A stretch of 37,882 bases of DNA from Pirellulales bacterium (GCA_028289405.1 JANQPP010000052.1:1-37882); one strand, 5' to 3'; shown: positions 18,270-27,947, numbered from the stretch's first letter. A program made the numbers and translations. Notes: a model not told the origin generated them from the sequence alone.

Positions 18270-19447
18270 TGGAAGCTCGCCCCATGTCGAAGCATGGTTG
18301 TTTTCGCTGGCCCTTTTGGGCCGTGTTCGCACTCAGTGTCGGATGGTTCCCGCAGCAAAGCGCCGATGCCGACGACTCGGCTCCGCCACCGCATGTCGTA
18401 CACACGATCGTCGGCACGGGACACTCCGAATTGACGCGGTTCTCGGGCTTGGCACACGAATTCAATCTCGATCAGCCTTTCGGCGTTGAATGGGGGCCAG
18501 ATGGCGCGCTCTACATCTGTGAAGTCGGCCATCATCGTGTGCTGTCTTGGGACCCCACGACCGGTCACGTGACGACCGTTGCAGGAACGGGATGGGCACC
18601 ACCAGCAGGGAAGGTGCCCACGCGGGACGCTTTGGGCAGCGCCACCCCACTTGCCGAACCGTACGAGGTGCGTTTCGATTCCCTGGGGAATCTTTACGTG
18701 GTGGAAATGATTGGCGCCGTCGTGCGGCGGCTCGATGCCCGCACGGGGACCATGAGCGTGGTGGCGGGGACAGGCCATGCCGGATTTTCCGGGGATGGTG
18801 GCCCAGCCGTGTCCGCCAAGTTGAACCGGCCCCATAGCATCGCGCTCTATCAAGACACCGTGCTGTTCATCGCGGATATTGGCAATCACCGGATCCGCCG
18901 CGTGGACCTGGCAACTGGCCAGATCGGAACCGTGGCGGGAACGGGGCAAGCCGCGTTGCCGCGAAGCGGCCAGCCCGCGCTCGGACAGCCCTTGGCGGGA
19001 CCACGTGCCCTGTTCGTGCAGGATGACGTCTTGTGGGTCGCGCTCCGCGAAGGAAACAGCATTTGGCGGATCGATCTCCGCACCGGTCTCCTGGAACATG
19101 TGGCCGGCACGGGCGAAAAAGGCAATCGCGATGGAGCCGCTGAAGAGGCCATGTTCAATGGCCCCAAGGGCATCGTGGCCGATGGTCAGGGAAATGTCTA
19201 CGTGATGGATACGGAAAACCAAGCGATTCGGCGGATCGATCTCGCTCGCGGCGGAGTTAGTACGATCGCCGGCGCGCCAGAACGCCGCGGATACGGTGGC
19301 GACGGTAAGTCGGCCCTGCGGGCGTCCTTCGACCGCCCCCACGGCATCGCGTATCATGCAGCCACGGGATCGATTTTGGTAGGTGACAGCAACAATCATC
19401 GGGTGCGAGTGATTGTTCCGTTGTCCGAAGCGCAAGTGCTTCGGTAG
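18269..19447 (+). CDS. Secreted NHL-repeat propeller protein
   Basis: The protein has 392 residues. A signal peptide (CFRWPFWAVFALSVGWF) precedes five to six NHL blades with repeated IVGTG / VAGTG strands and DGALYICEVGHHRVLSWD, LYVVEMIGAVVRRLD, LFIADIGNHRIRRVD, GNVYVMDTENQAIRRID and ILVGDSNNHRVRVI. The start codon overlaps the stop of the upstream cytochrome fusion (TGATG), so translation is probably coupled and the two proteins may work together. The later ATG at 18284 could also be used. The fold is certain; the ligand is unknown. Confidence 0.88.
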   Translation: MEARPMSKHGCFRWPFWAVFALSVGWFPQQSADADDSAPPPHVVHTIVGTGHSELTRFSGLAHEFNLDQPFGVEWGPDGALYICEVGHHRVLSWDPTTGHVTTVAGTGWAPPAGKVPTRDALGSATPLAEPYEVRFDSLGNLYVVEMIGAVVRRLDARTGTMSVVAGTGHAGFSGDGGPAVSAKLNRPHSIALYQDTVLFIADIGNHRIRRVDLATGQIGTVAGTGQAALPRSGQPALGQPLAGPRALFVQDDVLWVALREGNSIWRIDLRTGLLEHVAGTGEKGNRDGAAEEAMFNGPKGIVADGQGNVYVMDTENQAIRRIDLARGGVSTIAGAPERRGYGGDGKSALRASFDRPHGIAYHAATGSILVGDSNNHRVRVIVPLSEAQVLR

Positions 19448-19542
19448 GTTCAGTAAATTGCCACCGAAAACGAGAGCCATCGGACGGTTACCACCATCTC
19501 GATGAATTCAAACCAGCCCAGCAGATAGCGCGAGGAGCCTTC

Positions 19543-20844
19543 ATGCCAGCTCATGCATGCACACGCCGTCGATTTCTTCAGGACTCTGTTCGCGCGGGTG
19601 CTTCGCTGAGCGTCGCGGCTTCGCTTGTCTCCAGCAACCGCGTGTTGGGCGCGAATTCTCGGCTCAATGTCGGAGTGATTGGAGTGGGCGGAAGGGGAGC
19701 CGCGAATCTGGCGGAGATGAAGGATGAAAACGTCGTGGCCCTCTGCGACGTCGACGAAACCCGTTTGGGGAAAGCTCTAAAAGAATTTCCAGCAGCCCAA
19801 AAATTCACCGATTATCGTGACTTGCTCGAGATGCGCGAGCTAGACGCGGTCGTGATCGCCACGCCGGATCATCACCACGCGCCGGCGACCGTCCGGGCCC
19901 TGCGAAGCGGCTTGCATGTCTATTGCGAAAAACCGCTCACACATACCGTGGCGGAGGCCAGGCTAATTGGAGGTCTGGCGCGCGAACTCAAAGTGGCCAC
20001 GCAAATGGGCACGCAAAATCATCAAGCCCCGGGGTATTTACAAACCGTGGAACTGCTGCAAACCGGGGCCATCGGCTCGGTGCGAGAAGTGCACGTGATC
20101 ACCGACCGGCCGGGGACATTCTGGGAGCAGGGACTCACTCGTCCCGAGGAGAGTCCTCCCGTTCCGGCGGAACTGCATTGGGACACTTGGCTCGGACCAG
20201 CAGCGGAGCGGGCCTACCATCCGGCATATGTGCCCTTTCATTGGCGCGGCTGGTGGGATTTTGGCTGTGGAGCGATTGGCGACATGGCCATTCATCTCCT
20301 CGACCCGGCTTTTTGGGCCCTCGATTTAAGCGGCCCCGTCACGGTCCGTGCCATGGGATCGCCCGCTCAGCCCGAGTCGGGTCCGACCTGGATGGTTGTC
20401 AGTTATGAATTTGGTCAGCGTGGAAATCTGCCGCCATGCCAGGTGTATTGGTACGAAGGGCATGCTCAACCACCGTTGGATATCGCCAAAGATCTGCCCA
20501 TGAACGGCTCCCTGTTTGTGGGAGACGAGGGGCGTCTCGCCGTGCAGCACGACGAAGATCCCGTACTTCTGCCGGAAGAAAAATTTCAGAATTACAAGAT
20601 GCCCGAACCCTATTTGCCAAGGTCACCAGGACACCATCGGCAATGGCTCGAAGCCTGCAAGACGGGCTCGGCAACGGGCAGCAACTTCGATTACGCCTCG
20701 CGGCTGACCGAGTTGGTCCTCTTGGGGAACGTGGCCTATCGCGCTGGGGAAACCATTCGCTGGGATGACGTGGCTGGCCAGATCACGCCGAAAACGGCTG
20801 ACCGCTTTTTGTCGAAGGAATACCGCAAAGGCTGGGAGCTTTGA
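19543..20844 (+). CDS. Tat-exported Gfo/Idh/MocA-family oxidoreductase
   Basis: The protein has 433 residues. A twin-arginine signal (TRRRFLQDSVRAGASLSVAA) is followed by a Rossmann domain with the dinucleotide motif GVIGVGGRGAANLAEM, the acidic residue in CDVDETRLG, the family signature CEKPLTHTVAEA and ATQMGTQNHQAPG. The C-terminal half is the alpha/beta substrate domain (WDTWLGPA, WRGWWDFGCGAIGDMAIHLLD). Exported members carry their NAD(P) cofactor tightly bound, as in glucose-fructose oxidoreductase, and act on sugars; the substrate here is unknown. GAGGAG lies 6-7 bases before the ATG. It is the last gene of the exported plus-strand group and converges on rho. Confidence 0.93.
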   Translation: MPAHACTRRRFLQDSVRAGASLSVAASLVSSNRVLGANSRLNVGVIGVGGRGAANLAEMKDENVVALCDVDETRLGKALKEFPAAQKFTDYRDLLEMRELDAVVIATPDHHHAPATVRALRSGLHVYCEKPLTHTVAEARLIGGLARELKVATQMGTQNHQAPGYLQTVELLQTGAIGSVREVHVITDRPGTFWEQGLTRPEESPPVPAELHWDTWLGPAAERAYHPAYVPFHWRGWWDFGCGAIGDMAIHLLDPAFWALDLSGPVTVRAMGSPAQPESGPTWMVVSYEFGQRGNLPPCQVYWYEGHAQPPLDIAKDLPMNGSLFVGDEGRLAVQHDEDPVLLPEEKFQNYKMPEPYLPRSPGHHRQWLEACKTGSATGSNFDYASRLTELVLLGNVAYRAGETIRWDDVAGQITPKTADRFLSKEYRKGWEL

Positions 20845-20891
20845 TGCCCCGGCAAAGACGCGTGGCGCCCGAAAATTCAGTTAGGCGGATG

Positions 20892-22163
20892 TCAGTCAGC
20901 GACTTGCGCGGCACTGATCAGGCTGATGAATTCCTTATTGGACTTGAATTTCCCCAGCTTGTTGCAAAGCTGCTCCATGGCGTCGACATGATGCATCGTG
21001 GTCAACGTACGGCGGAGCATGGTCACCGCGTGTAGCGTTTCCGCTTCCAGCAGTTTTTCCTCCCGCCGCGTGCCAGACTGGGTGATATCAATCGCGGGCC
21101 ACACGCGACGGTCGGCCAGCTTGCGATCCAGTACAAGCTCCATGTTGCCAGTGCCCTTGAACTCTTGAAAGATCAACTCATCCATGCGGCTGCCGGTATC
21201 CACGAGGGCAGTGGCCACGATAGTGAGGGATCCGCCCTCTTCAAAGACACGGGCCGTGGCGAACAGCTTTTTGGGAATGTCGAGGGCCTTGATGTCCACA
21301 CCCCCACTCATGGTGCGGCCCGTGTTGCCGACCCATTTATTGAAGGCGCGGGCCATGCGCGTGATGGAATCCATGAGCAGGAAGACATCTTTACCCGACT
21401 CGGCGATCCGTTTGCAGCGCTCGACAATCAGTTGCGAGAGCCGCACATGGCTTTCGACATCCCGGTCCAAGCTGCTCGCGACCACCTCTCCATTGACGGT
21501 GCGGCGCATGTCCGTGACTTCTTCCGGCCGCTCGTCGATCAGCAGCACGATCAACGTCACATCGGGATAGTTGTTCGAGATAGCCTGGCTAATCTGCTGC
21601 AGGAGAACGGTTTTTCCCGTGCGCGGCGGAGCCACGATTAGGGCACGCTGCCCTTTGCCGAGGGGCGTGAGCAGATCCATCACCCGCGTACTGAGCGGAT
21701 CCGCGCCGGTTTCCAGCCGTAACCAAGATTCGGGATTGATTGGCGTGAGTGAATCGAAGTTTTTGACATTCGCGTACTCGTCGGGCGGAAGTCCTTCGAC
21801 GGTCAAAACTTCCTTCAACCGGGGTCCTTGCTGCTTACGGCCTTGCTGGACCATGCCCTCGATCAACACACCTTCGCGGAGGTTGAATTTATCGATCGTG
21901 GTGCCGGGCACGAAGGGGTCGGTTCTCTCACGGCGATAATTGTTTTCCGGACTTCGGAGAAACCCATAGCCATTGGGATGCAATTCGAGAATTCCCTGGC
22001 TTTTCTCCACGGGGAGCGGAGTACCATTCTCCCCTGATTCCCCTTCCGGGCCGCCACGTGGGCCGTTTTTTCTGGGGGGACGCCGTGGACGAGACCGGCG
22101 TGAAGAATGAGGTCCACCATTTTCAGGTCGCCCGTGAGGCCGGCCCTTTTTTTTCTTGGCCAT
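20892..22163 (-). CDS. rho: Transcription termination factor Rho
   Basis: The protein is about 423 residues. The first 50 or so are a basic, Arg/Gly/Pro-rich tail ([17 protein letters not shown]...), which replaces the normal helical N-terminal region. An RNA-binding cold-shock-like domain follows ([37 protein letters not shown]). The RecA-type ATPase has Walker A APPRTGKT (about 178-185), the Walker B region [18 protein letters not shown], the Q-loop and R-loop stretches ([28 protein letters not shown]) and the arginine-finger region [21 protein letters not shown]. It forms a hexameric RNA helicase that ends transcription. The ATG at 22163 is chosen; a TTG at 22199 extends the frame but is preceded by no clear ribosome-binding site. 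Arg-rich tails are common in high-GC bacteria. Confidence 0.96.
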   Translation of the reverse strand: MAKKKKGRPHGRPENGGPHSSRRSRPRRPPRKNGPRGGPEGESGENGTPLPVEKSQGILELHPNGYGFLRSPENNYRRERTDPFVPGTTIDKFNLREGVLIEGMVQQGRKQQGPRLKEVLTVEGLPPDEYANVKNFDSLTPINPESWLRLETGADPLSTRVMDLLTPLGKGQRALIVAPPRTGKTVLLQQISQAISNNYPDVTLIVLLIDERPEEVTDMRRTVNGEVVASSLDRDVESHVRLSQLIVERCKRIAESGKDVFLLMDSITRMARAFNKWVGNTGRTMSGGVDIKALDIPKKLFATARVFEEGGSLTIVATALVDTGSRMDELIFQEFKGTGNMELVLDRKLADRRVWPAIDITQSGTRREEKLLEAETLHAVTMLRRTLTTMHHVDAMEQLCNKLGKFKSNKEFISLISAAQVAD

Positions 22164-23064
22164 AAAATCACCCAAGTTGATCTTCACTCCTTGAAACAAA
22201 TGGAAAACAGTTCATGGCTTATGCGCAACTCAGGGAGCCCAAACCATTTACCTGGGCCCAAGTCATCGACCGTCAAATAACAGACGATCCTTGGGACTTT
22301 AGAATCCACCCAAACCGTGGGGCGAAAACGGGTGCTGTTGGAAGCAAAGAAGCAGACGAGTACCGCGAAGCATTTCCGTGTATAGCTCGACAGACGCTTT
22401 GAGTGGTCTCCTACCCTTGCGTCTCGACCGAAGCGGATCGGCCAGTCTGCGAATCTTAACTTCCGGCGGTGGCAGGCATATTCGTGTAGAGCGAGCTCAT
22501 TCTCTCCCCACGCATTTGTGCCGGAGAGACGCCTGCCGCAGTTAAAAAACAAAACAGATCGCGTGCCTGCTAGGCAGAACGAGAACTATGCCAATGTTAA
22601 TCATATCGCCGGGTGTGTCAAGCGATCCCCATCGAATCCGATGAGTTTCGCCAAAAAACATAAACCCTTATTCCGAATCATGTCAGCGCGATCGACGGCA
22701 GTTTGCGATGACGAGCCGCTTCTCGGGATGGAGGCGATGCCCAACTTCTGGAAGATCAACCAGCGGCGGCGCTGTCAATCGATCTCGGAGTGCCACCGTC
22801 GAGAGCGGTTGTCAACACATTCATTCTACTCTATATCGCCGCGTCATTTTCGACAATTTCGGCGTAAGGATTTCGCACGAAAGGGATTCCTCCCCAATTT
22901 CTCACGGCATGTCGCGGACTTTGCCCACTTTTTTTGTCGCAACGAATATATCGTCAATACCCTCTCGATCGTTTCCGATAACCTTACAGGTGGCGTGTCC
23001 GCTTTCGCGGGGAGTGCGGCCGCCTATTCGCGATGTGACGCTGAACATGTGGGCTAGGTGTCTT
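22164..23064. other. 900-base intergenic region upstream of rho and the thioredoxin gene
   Basis: No convincing gene is seen. Open frames of up to 179 codons exist on the plus strand, but their translations are compositionally random and lack domain features. The region is less GC-rich than its surroundings and lies between divergently transcribed genes, so it should hold the promoters for both. The folded segment at 22466-22539 is the only distinct structure I found. Rho genes often have long leaders used for autoregulation, which may explain part of the length. Confidence 0.6.
22466..22539. promoter_or_regulatory. Nested hairpin in the rho upstream region
   Basis: An outer stem pairs GGCAGGC (22471-22477) with GCCTGCC (22531-22537) and extends through the flanking GCGG/CGC with a small bulge. 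An inner stem pairs TCTCTCC (22501-22507) with GGAGAGA (22523-22529) around a 15-base loop. The pairing is seen directly; expression, strand and role are unknown. It could be a leader structure of rho or part of an unrecognised small RNA. Confidence 0.35.
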
Positions 23065-24114
23065 ATGAGACCACTTGGAATCCGACGATTTGCCAGCCTG
23101 TTGGCAGTTTGCACTTGCAGCTCGATGGCTCTCGCCCAAGAGAGCGTGCGGTGGCAGACGGATCTTCAGCAAGCGCTCGCCGAGGCGGCACGCTCTCAGC
23201 GTCTCGTGTTGGTCCATTTTTGGGCCCCCAGTTGCGGCCCCTGCCGTCAACTTCAGCAAACGGTCTACAACCAGCAGGCCGTGGGGCAACTGCTCAATTC
23301 CTATTTCATTCCGGTGAAGATCAATACGGATGTTTCCCCGAGGCTGGCCAGCCAAATGGGAATTACGCGTATTCCCACCGATGTGATCTTAGCGCCGGAC
23401 GGTAGACGGCTAGCGAAGCTGAGTTGCCCCCTGGAGGCCGATAAGTACATCGCCCAAATTGAAAACTTCTCGGCTACGGTTGGCGTCGCGACCGAGGCGG
23501 CCAATCAGCTTCGGGAAGTCGCTTCGCAATGGCAAATTCCATCAGCTGCGGTGCCACCTCAGGGAGCACGGGCACCGGCGGCTCCGCCGGCAAACGCTGG
23601 CCAAACCGGTCAGGGAAATTTTGTCGGTCATCCGCCGCAGGCGAATCCGCCTTTCATGGCAAGCCGTCCGCCCTCGCAGCAACAACATGTCGCTGCTCCA
23701 CGGACACCGCCGACCGGCAATCGCACCCCGGCTGCTCATCCGCCATTAGGATTGGATGGATACTGCCCCGTCGAGCTTTGCGAGAGGGAACGTTGGGTGC
23801 GCGGTGACCCTCGCTGGGGCGCGATTCACGAAGGCAGGACCTACTTGTTCGCTGGCCCAGAACAACAGCAGAACTTTCTCGCGCAACCGAACCGTTTTGG
23901 CCCCGCGTTTGCCGGCCAAGACCCGATTCTCGCGTTGGATTACAACCAATCCGTCGCGGGGCGGCGGGAACATGGCGTGTTCTATCGCGACCGAGTTTAC
24001 CTGTTCGCCGGCGAAGCGTCGTATCATCGGTTCATGCAGGCACCCGACCGATATGCCGTGGAAACCCATCTCGCTCGACGGGCGGGGCAAGGGGCTGGGT
24101 CTGCCACGCGCTGA
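23065..24114 (+). CDS. Exported thioredoxin-like protein with tandem YHS-like repeats
   Basis: The protein is about 349 residues. A signal peptide (LGIRRFASLLAVCTCSSMALA) precedes a thioredoxin fold with active site C57-G-P-C60 (FWAPSCGPCRQLQQ) and the cis-proline region TRIPTDVIL. A Pro/Ala/Gln-rich linker spans about 155-225. The C-terminal part (about 230-340) has two repeats resembling YHS/TRASH-like metal-binding modules: YCPVELCERERWV...RTYLFAGPEQQQNFL, then VFYRDRVYLFAGEASYHRFM. The combination suggests a periplasmic thiol-disulfide or metal-handling role, perhaps copper-related, but this is inferred. The ATG at 23065 has AGGTG 5 bases upstream; the ATG at 23047 is the alternative. The tryptophan usual before CGPC is replaced by Ser. 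Confidence 0.82.
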   Translation: MRPLGIRRFASLLAVCTCSSMALAQESVRWQTDLQQALAEAARSQRLVLVHFWAPSCGPCRQLQQTVYNQQAVGQLLNSYFIPVKINTDVSPRLASQMGITRIPTDVILAPDGRRLAKLSCPLEADKYIAQIENFSATVGVATEAANQLREVASQWQIPSAAVPPQGARAPAAPPANAGQTGQGNFVGHPPQANPPFMASRPPSQQQHVAAPRTPPTGNRTPAAHPPLGLDGYCPVELCERERWVRGDPRWGAIHEGRTYLFAGPEQQQNFLAQPNRFGPAFAGQDPILALDYNQSVAGRREHGVFYRDRVYLFAGEASYHRFMQAPDRYAVETHLARRAGQGAGSATR

Positions 24115-24148
24115 CCTCCTGGTTCGGCCGCGAGTGGCACTGAAACCT

Positions 24149-25645
24149 TCAAGAAGTGTGCGCCCACTTTAGTGATCGCTCTGCGGCCCGTTGCCAGAGC
24201 GCGTATTCACTGTCCATTTCTTCCGCGGGTCTGGCGGGCTGAAAAGTTCGCTCGAGCTGCCAGTGGCGCGAAATTTCCTCTCTGTCCTTCCAATACCCGA
24301 CGGCCAACCCTGCCAGATAAGCGGCCCCTAAGGCGGTCGTTTCTTGAACCTGGGGGCGGTGCACGGGGATTTGCAGTAGGTCCGCTTGGAACTGCAACAA
24401 AAAGTCGTTTCGCGTGGCCCCGCCGTCGGCCCGTAATTCCGTGAGCGGGCATCCCGAGTCCGCTGCCATGGCGTCTAGCACGGCGCGGGATTGAAACGCG
24501 ACCGATTCCACGGCCGCGCGAGCGAGGTGGCCTGCTTGCGTGCCCCGCGTGAGGCCGAAGACCGCGCCCCGCGCGTCGGGATCCCAAAACGGAGCGCCTA
24601 AACCGACGAAAGCTGGGACGAAATAGACACCTCCATTGTCCGGAACCGAATTCGTCATAGCTTCCACTTCCACCGATTCGCGAATAATTCCCAGGCCGTC
24701 GCGCAACCATTGGACGGCGGCGCCCGCGATGAATATCGCTCCTTCCAAGCAATAGGTCACCTGGCCATCGAGTTGCCAACCGATCGTGGTCAACAGCCGG
24801 TGCCGTGAGGCAATGGCTTCGGAGCCGGTATTCATGAGGACGAAGCAGCCGGTTCCGTAGGTGTTTTTCGCTGTTCCCGGTTGGAAGCAGGCCTGGCCGA
24901 ATGTGGCCGCTTGCTGGTCCCCCGCGATGCCCGCCACCGGAACGGACTGCCCGAAAATATCGGGGGAAGTCATGCCGAAGATGTGGCTGGATGGCTTGAC
25001 TTCGGGAAGCATTTTCGGCGGGATATCGAACGCATGGAGCAATTCCTCATCCCACTGCAAAGTATGGATATTGAACAGCATCGTTCGGCTGGCATTCGTG
25101 CTGTCCGTCGCGTGAATTTTGCCACCGGTCAGTCGCCAGAGCAGGTAAGTATCCACCGTGCCGAATAGAATGCGTCCCGCCTCCGCTTCCGTGCGAAGAC
25201 CCTCCACGGTATCGAGCAGGTACCGAATCTTGCTGGCCGAAAAATAGGCATCAATGACCAGTCCCGTACGACGGGAAACCAATTCTTCGTAGCCGTCCCG
25301 TCGCCAGGCCTCGCAAAGCGGCGCGCTCACGCGGCTTTGCCAAACGATGGCGTGGGAAACAGGCCGGCCCGTCTCGCGGTCCCACAGGATGGTCGTTTCT
25401 CGCTGATTCGCGATTCCGATGGCGGCGACAACCTCAATGCCGATCCGAGCCACGCGCATCGCTTCACGCACCGCATCGATTTGCGATTGCCATAACACCT
25501 CTGGATCGTGTTCGACATGCCCCGGCGTCGGCAGAATCTGCTCGAATTCGCATTGGCCCAATCCTCGGATCGTACCTTGCCGGTCAAATACGATGGCACG
25601 ACTGGACGTCGTCCCCTGGTCCAATGCCAGAATAAAACGCGACAT
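24149..25645 (-). CDS. glpK: Glycerol kinase
   Basis: The protein has 498 residues, the family's normal length. Glycerol kinase (FGGY family) phosphorylates glycerol to sn-glycerol 3-phosphate using ATP in the cytoplasm. Seen motifs are the N-terminal phosphate-binding loop [27 protein letters not shown], the glycerol-binding stretch [18 protein letters not shown], the FGGY signature region [15 protein letters not shown], the catalytic Asp in [25 protein letters not shown] and the C-terminal [19 protein letters not shown]. The ATG at 25645 gives the standard N-terminus [11 protein letters not shown]; a longer in-frame start at 25678 lacks a plausible ribosome-binding site. No glycerol facilitator or glycerol-3-phosphate dehydrogenase gene is adjacent. 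Confidence 0.95.
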   Translation of the reverse strand: MSRFILALDQGTTSSRAIVFDRQGTIRGLGQCEFEQILPTPGHVEHDPEVLWQSQIDAVREAMRVARIGIEVVAAIGIANQRETTILWDRETGRPVSHAIVWQSRVSAPLCEAWRRDGYEELVSRRTGLVIDAYFSASKIRYLLDTVEGLRTEAEAGRILFGTVDTYLLWRLTGGKIHATDSTNASRTMLFNIHTLQWDEELLHAFDIPPKMLPEVKPSSHIFGMTSPDIFGQSVPVAGIAGDQQAATFGQACFQPGTAKNTYGTGCFVLMNTGSEAIASRHRLLTTIGWQLDGQVTYCLEGAIFIAGAAVQWLRDGLGIIRESVEVEAMTNSVPDNGGVYFVPAFVGLGAPFWDPDARGAVFGLTRGTQAGHLARAAVESVAFQSRAVLDAMAADSGCPLTELRADGGATRNDFLLQFQADLLQIPVHRPQVQETTALGAAYLAGLAVGYWKDREEISRHWQLERTFQPARPAEEMDSEYALWQRAAERSLKWAHTS

Positions 25646-25891
25646 TTCCTTGATTTCTCGCGAACAAGCCGAAGGCATCGATCACAAGGTTCATCGCCCA
25701 CAAAAAGTCGGTCATTGTCCGGGCATGGCGAGCGAGCGAAGAATCCGCCGGGAAGGCATTATCACATGGAGCGGCATGCCTTGCATCCCTCGCCGTGAAC
25801 TGCCAGATCGCAGCGGTCGTGGCCGCTGCCACGCTAGAGATTGCGCGAGAAACGGTAGGAAGATCGCCGTGAAAGTGCTGGACGTGGACCG

Positions 25892-26554
25892 TTAGGATTC
25901 GCGTTCCAGCAAGCGTTCCAACTGTGTCGCCCTGGCACGCACGCCTTCGAGATTGGGATTAAGGACCAAGGCGCGGCGAAAACCTTCTAAAGCGGCCGCC
26001 CGTTGGTTCAGGGCGAGATGGCTGAATCCGAGACCCGTGGCGGCCCCGAAGTGGTAAGCGTTGATCTCGAGCGTTTGCCGGCAGTCGCGAATCGATTCCT
26101 CGAATTGTCCGGCGCGAAAGTGCGCGATGCCCCGTTGGTTCCACACCTCGGCAAACCAAGGCGCGGCTTCAATCAACTCGCCAGACAGACGGATCGCTTG
26201 AGGATAGTCGCCCGCCGTATTGAGGCGAATGATCTTCTCTAGTTGACGGCGCTGGACATCGTTCCCGGCGCGGCACCAAATGGAACGGATGCCGTTTTCC
26301 GCGAGCGTTCGCACGCCCCGGTCCGCATCATGCAATGCACGGCCAAATGCGGCGTTGCATTCGTATCCACCGATGAAACCCAACGCGAACACGGATCCCC
26401 GCCGTGAATCGCGTTCGCCGCAAGCTGCCAGCCGGCTCAACGTTGCCGTCGTATAATGCAGCGAGACGCGTTTGATGAAAGTAGCTGTGTCTTGGCTGGC
26501 CAAGTAGTCAAGATAGAATTGATCTAACAAAGGTGTACGGCGATCGTCGGCCAC
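25892..26554 (-). CDS. HEAT-like and tetratricopeptide-repeat protein
   Basis: The protein is about 220 residues. The first half has HEAT-like helical pairs (FIKRVSLHYTTATLSRLAA, SVFALGFIGGYECNAAFGRALHDADRGVRTLA). The second half has about three TPR units (FAEVWNQRGIAHFRAGQFEESIRDC, YHFGAATGLGFSHLALNQRAAALEGFRRAL). It lacks a signal peptide and catalytic motif, so a cytoplasmic adaptor role is likely. The GTG at 26554 is chosen because GGAG lies 9 bases before it; an ATG at 26614 would be a longer alternative. It is divergent from the STN-like gene, sharing a 227-base promoter region. Confidence 0.78.
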   Translation of the reverse strand: MADDRRTPLLDQFYLDYLASQDTATFIKRVSLHYTTATLSRLAACGERDSRRGSVFALGFIGGYECNAAFGRALHDADRGVRTLAENGIRSIWCRAGNDVQRRQLEKIIRLNTAGDYPQAIRLSGELIEAAPWFAEVWNQRGIAHFRAGQFEESIRDCRQTLEINAYHFGAATGLGFSHLALNQRAAALEGFRRALVLNPNLEGVRARATQLERLLERES

Positions 26555-26781
26555 GTCACTTGGCTCCTGGTCTCGATGGATTCTGGGACTCGCGAAAGAC
26601 TGGAGACACGCCAAGTGAAACGGCGCGTGCCCTCAACGCCCGTAATTCGAGTTTAATCAGAAGATTCCGCACAAAGCAACCATCGGCTTGGACGTGCATG
26701 GCAAAGTGTCGAAATTTGGCCGCGGTCCGTTTCAGGCCATTAGCGATTGGCCAAGGAGTCCGCGTTGGGGAGTCAAGAATC

Positions 26782-27915
26782 ATGAGCGCTCTTGCCGTCT
26801 CGCGGCTTTCGCGGATCGCCTGGTGCGCGTATTTTTTGGCATGGGCCGTACCGGTTTGCGGCCAAACCGTGTGGCTGGAGGGGCGAGCACTCGACCGGCA
26901 GTTGTTGCAGCCCATCCAAGCCCAGTGGCAGGGCCAGCCCTTACGCCGCGCGATGCAAGGGTTATCCCGGAGAACGAAGGTCGCGGCTTTCCTGGACCGC
27001 CGAATCGATCCCGACGCCGTGCTCAATCTCACCATTGATGCCGACACCACAATCCAAGGCTGGCAACACATCGCGGGGGATCGGGACGCCGCCGTGGTGG
27101 TCTACGGACCGCTCCTTTACCTGGCTCCGCTGGAAATCGCGGACCGCATTTTGGCGGTTCTGTCCGCTCGGCAACAAGAATTAGAACGTTTGCCTGTCGC
27201 GCGCCGTCGTGCCTTGCAACGCTCCTCTGCTAGCGGTTGGCAGGATTTGGCGACCCCTCGTGAACTGGTCTCGGAAATGGCGCGAGAAGCCAATCTCCGT
27301 GTCGAGAACTTGGACGCCATTCCACATGATCTCTGGGTCAGCGTGTCATTGCCGCCTATGACCTGGGTCGAGCGGTTCTCGCTGGTTTTGGCCAACTTTG
27401 ATCTAACCTATGAGTGGACGCGGCCTGGGCGGACGATTTCCCTTCAGCCGTTTCCCGCTCAACCCCTACTAACGCGATGTTACGTCGTGTCTCCCTCGGC
27501 CAAACGCGGTATCAACGCCCGCTGGAAATCCGGACCAGATACACGAATGGAGTTTCAAGGGTCGTCTCGGTTAATGGTCACGGCGGACAAAGAAACTCAC
27601 TCACGCTTACAGGAGTTCATCGACCGCTCCCAAGTGCGAGGTTCGTCTCCACCACGCGGCCGCCGTCAGTATCAAATCACCGTCGCGGACGAGGACCGCC
27701 CCGTCGGAGCGGTGATCGAAAGTCTGGCGCGACAACTTCAGTTGAAGGTCCGTTGGAACGAACGGGCCATCCGAGCGGAGGGCCTGTCCAAAGAGGCGCT
27801 GACCTCGTTCAAAGTGGAAAAAGCTTCGATGGAGGAATTATTTCACGCGGTCCTCGATCCGGTGGGACTAAAGCATCGCCGATCGGGAGATACGCTGCAT
27901 ATCGAGCCGAAGTAG
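26782..27915 (+). CDS. Secreted protein with STN/secretin-N-like domains
   Basis: The protein is about 377 residues with a signal peptide (LSRIAWCAYFLAWAVPVCGQT). The N-terminal part (PLRRAMQGLSRRTKVAAFLDRRIDPDAVLNLTID) and C-terminal part (PVGAVIESLARQLQLKVRWNERAIRAEGLSKEALTSFKVEKASMEELFHAVLDPVGL) resemble the STN fold found at the N-terminus of secretins and TonB receptors, and a third such unit may lie in the middle (ATPRELVSEMAREANLRVENLDAIP). No secretin barrel follows. The family likeness is by motif only. Periplasmic location is inferred. The ATG at 26782 follows GGGAG with about 9 bases. It ends 32 bases before the convergent next gene. Confidence 0.72.
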   Translation: MSALAVSRLSRIAWCAYFLAWAVPVCGQTVWLEGRALDRQLLQPIQAQWQGQPLRRAMQGLSRRTKVAAFLDRRIDPDAVLNLTIDADTTIQGWQHIAGDRDAAVVVYGPLLYLAPLEIADRILAVLSARQQELERLPVARRRALQRSSASGWQDLATPRELVSEMAREANLRVENLDAIPHDLWVSVSLPPMTWVERFSLVLANFDLTYEWTRPGRTISLQPFPAQPLLTRCYVVSPSAKRGINARWKSGPDTRMEFQGSSRLMVTADKETHSRLQEFIDRSQVRGSSPPRGRRQYQITVADEDRPVGAVIESLARQLQLKVRWNERAIRAEGLSKEALTSFKVEKASMEELFHAVLDPVGLKHRRSGDTLHIEPK

Positions 27916-27947
27916 CCGCACTAGGCCAAGCCACGGTGCCACGACAT

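Noticed and set aside
22518..23057. A 179-codon open frame upstream of the thioredoxin gene
   Set aside because: The translation is compositionally random, has no domain or signal features, and no convincing ribosome-binding site.
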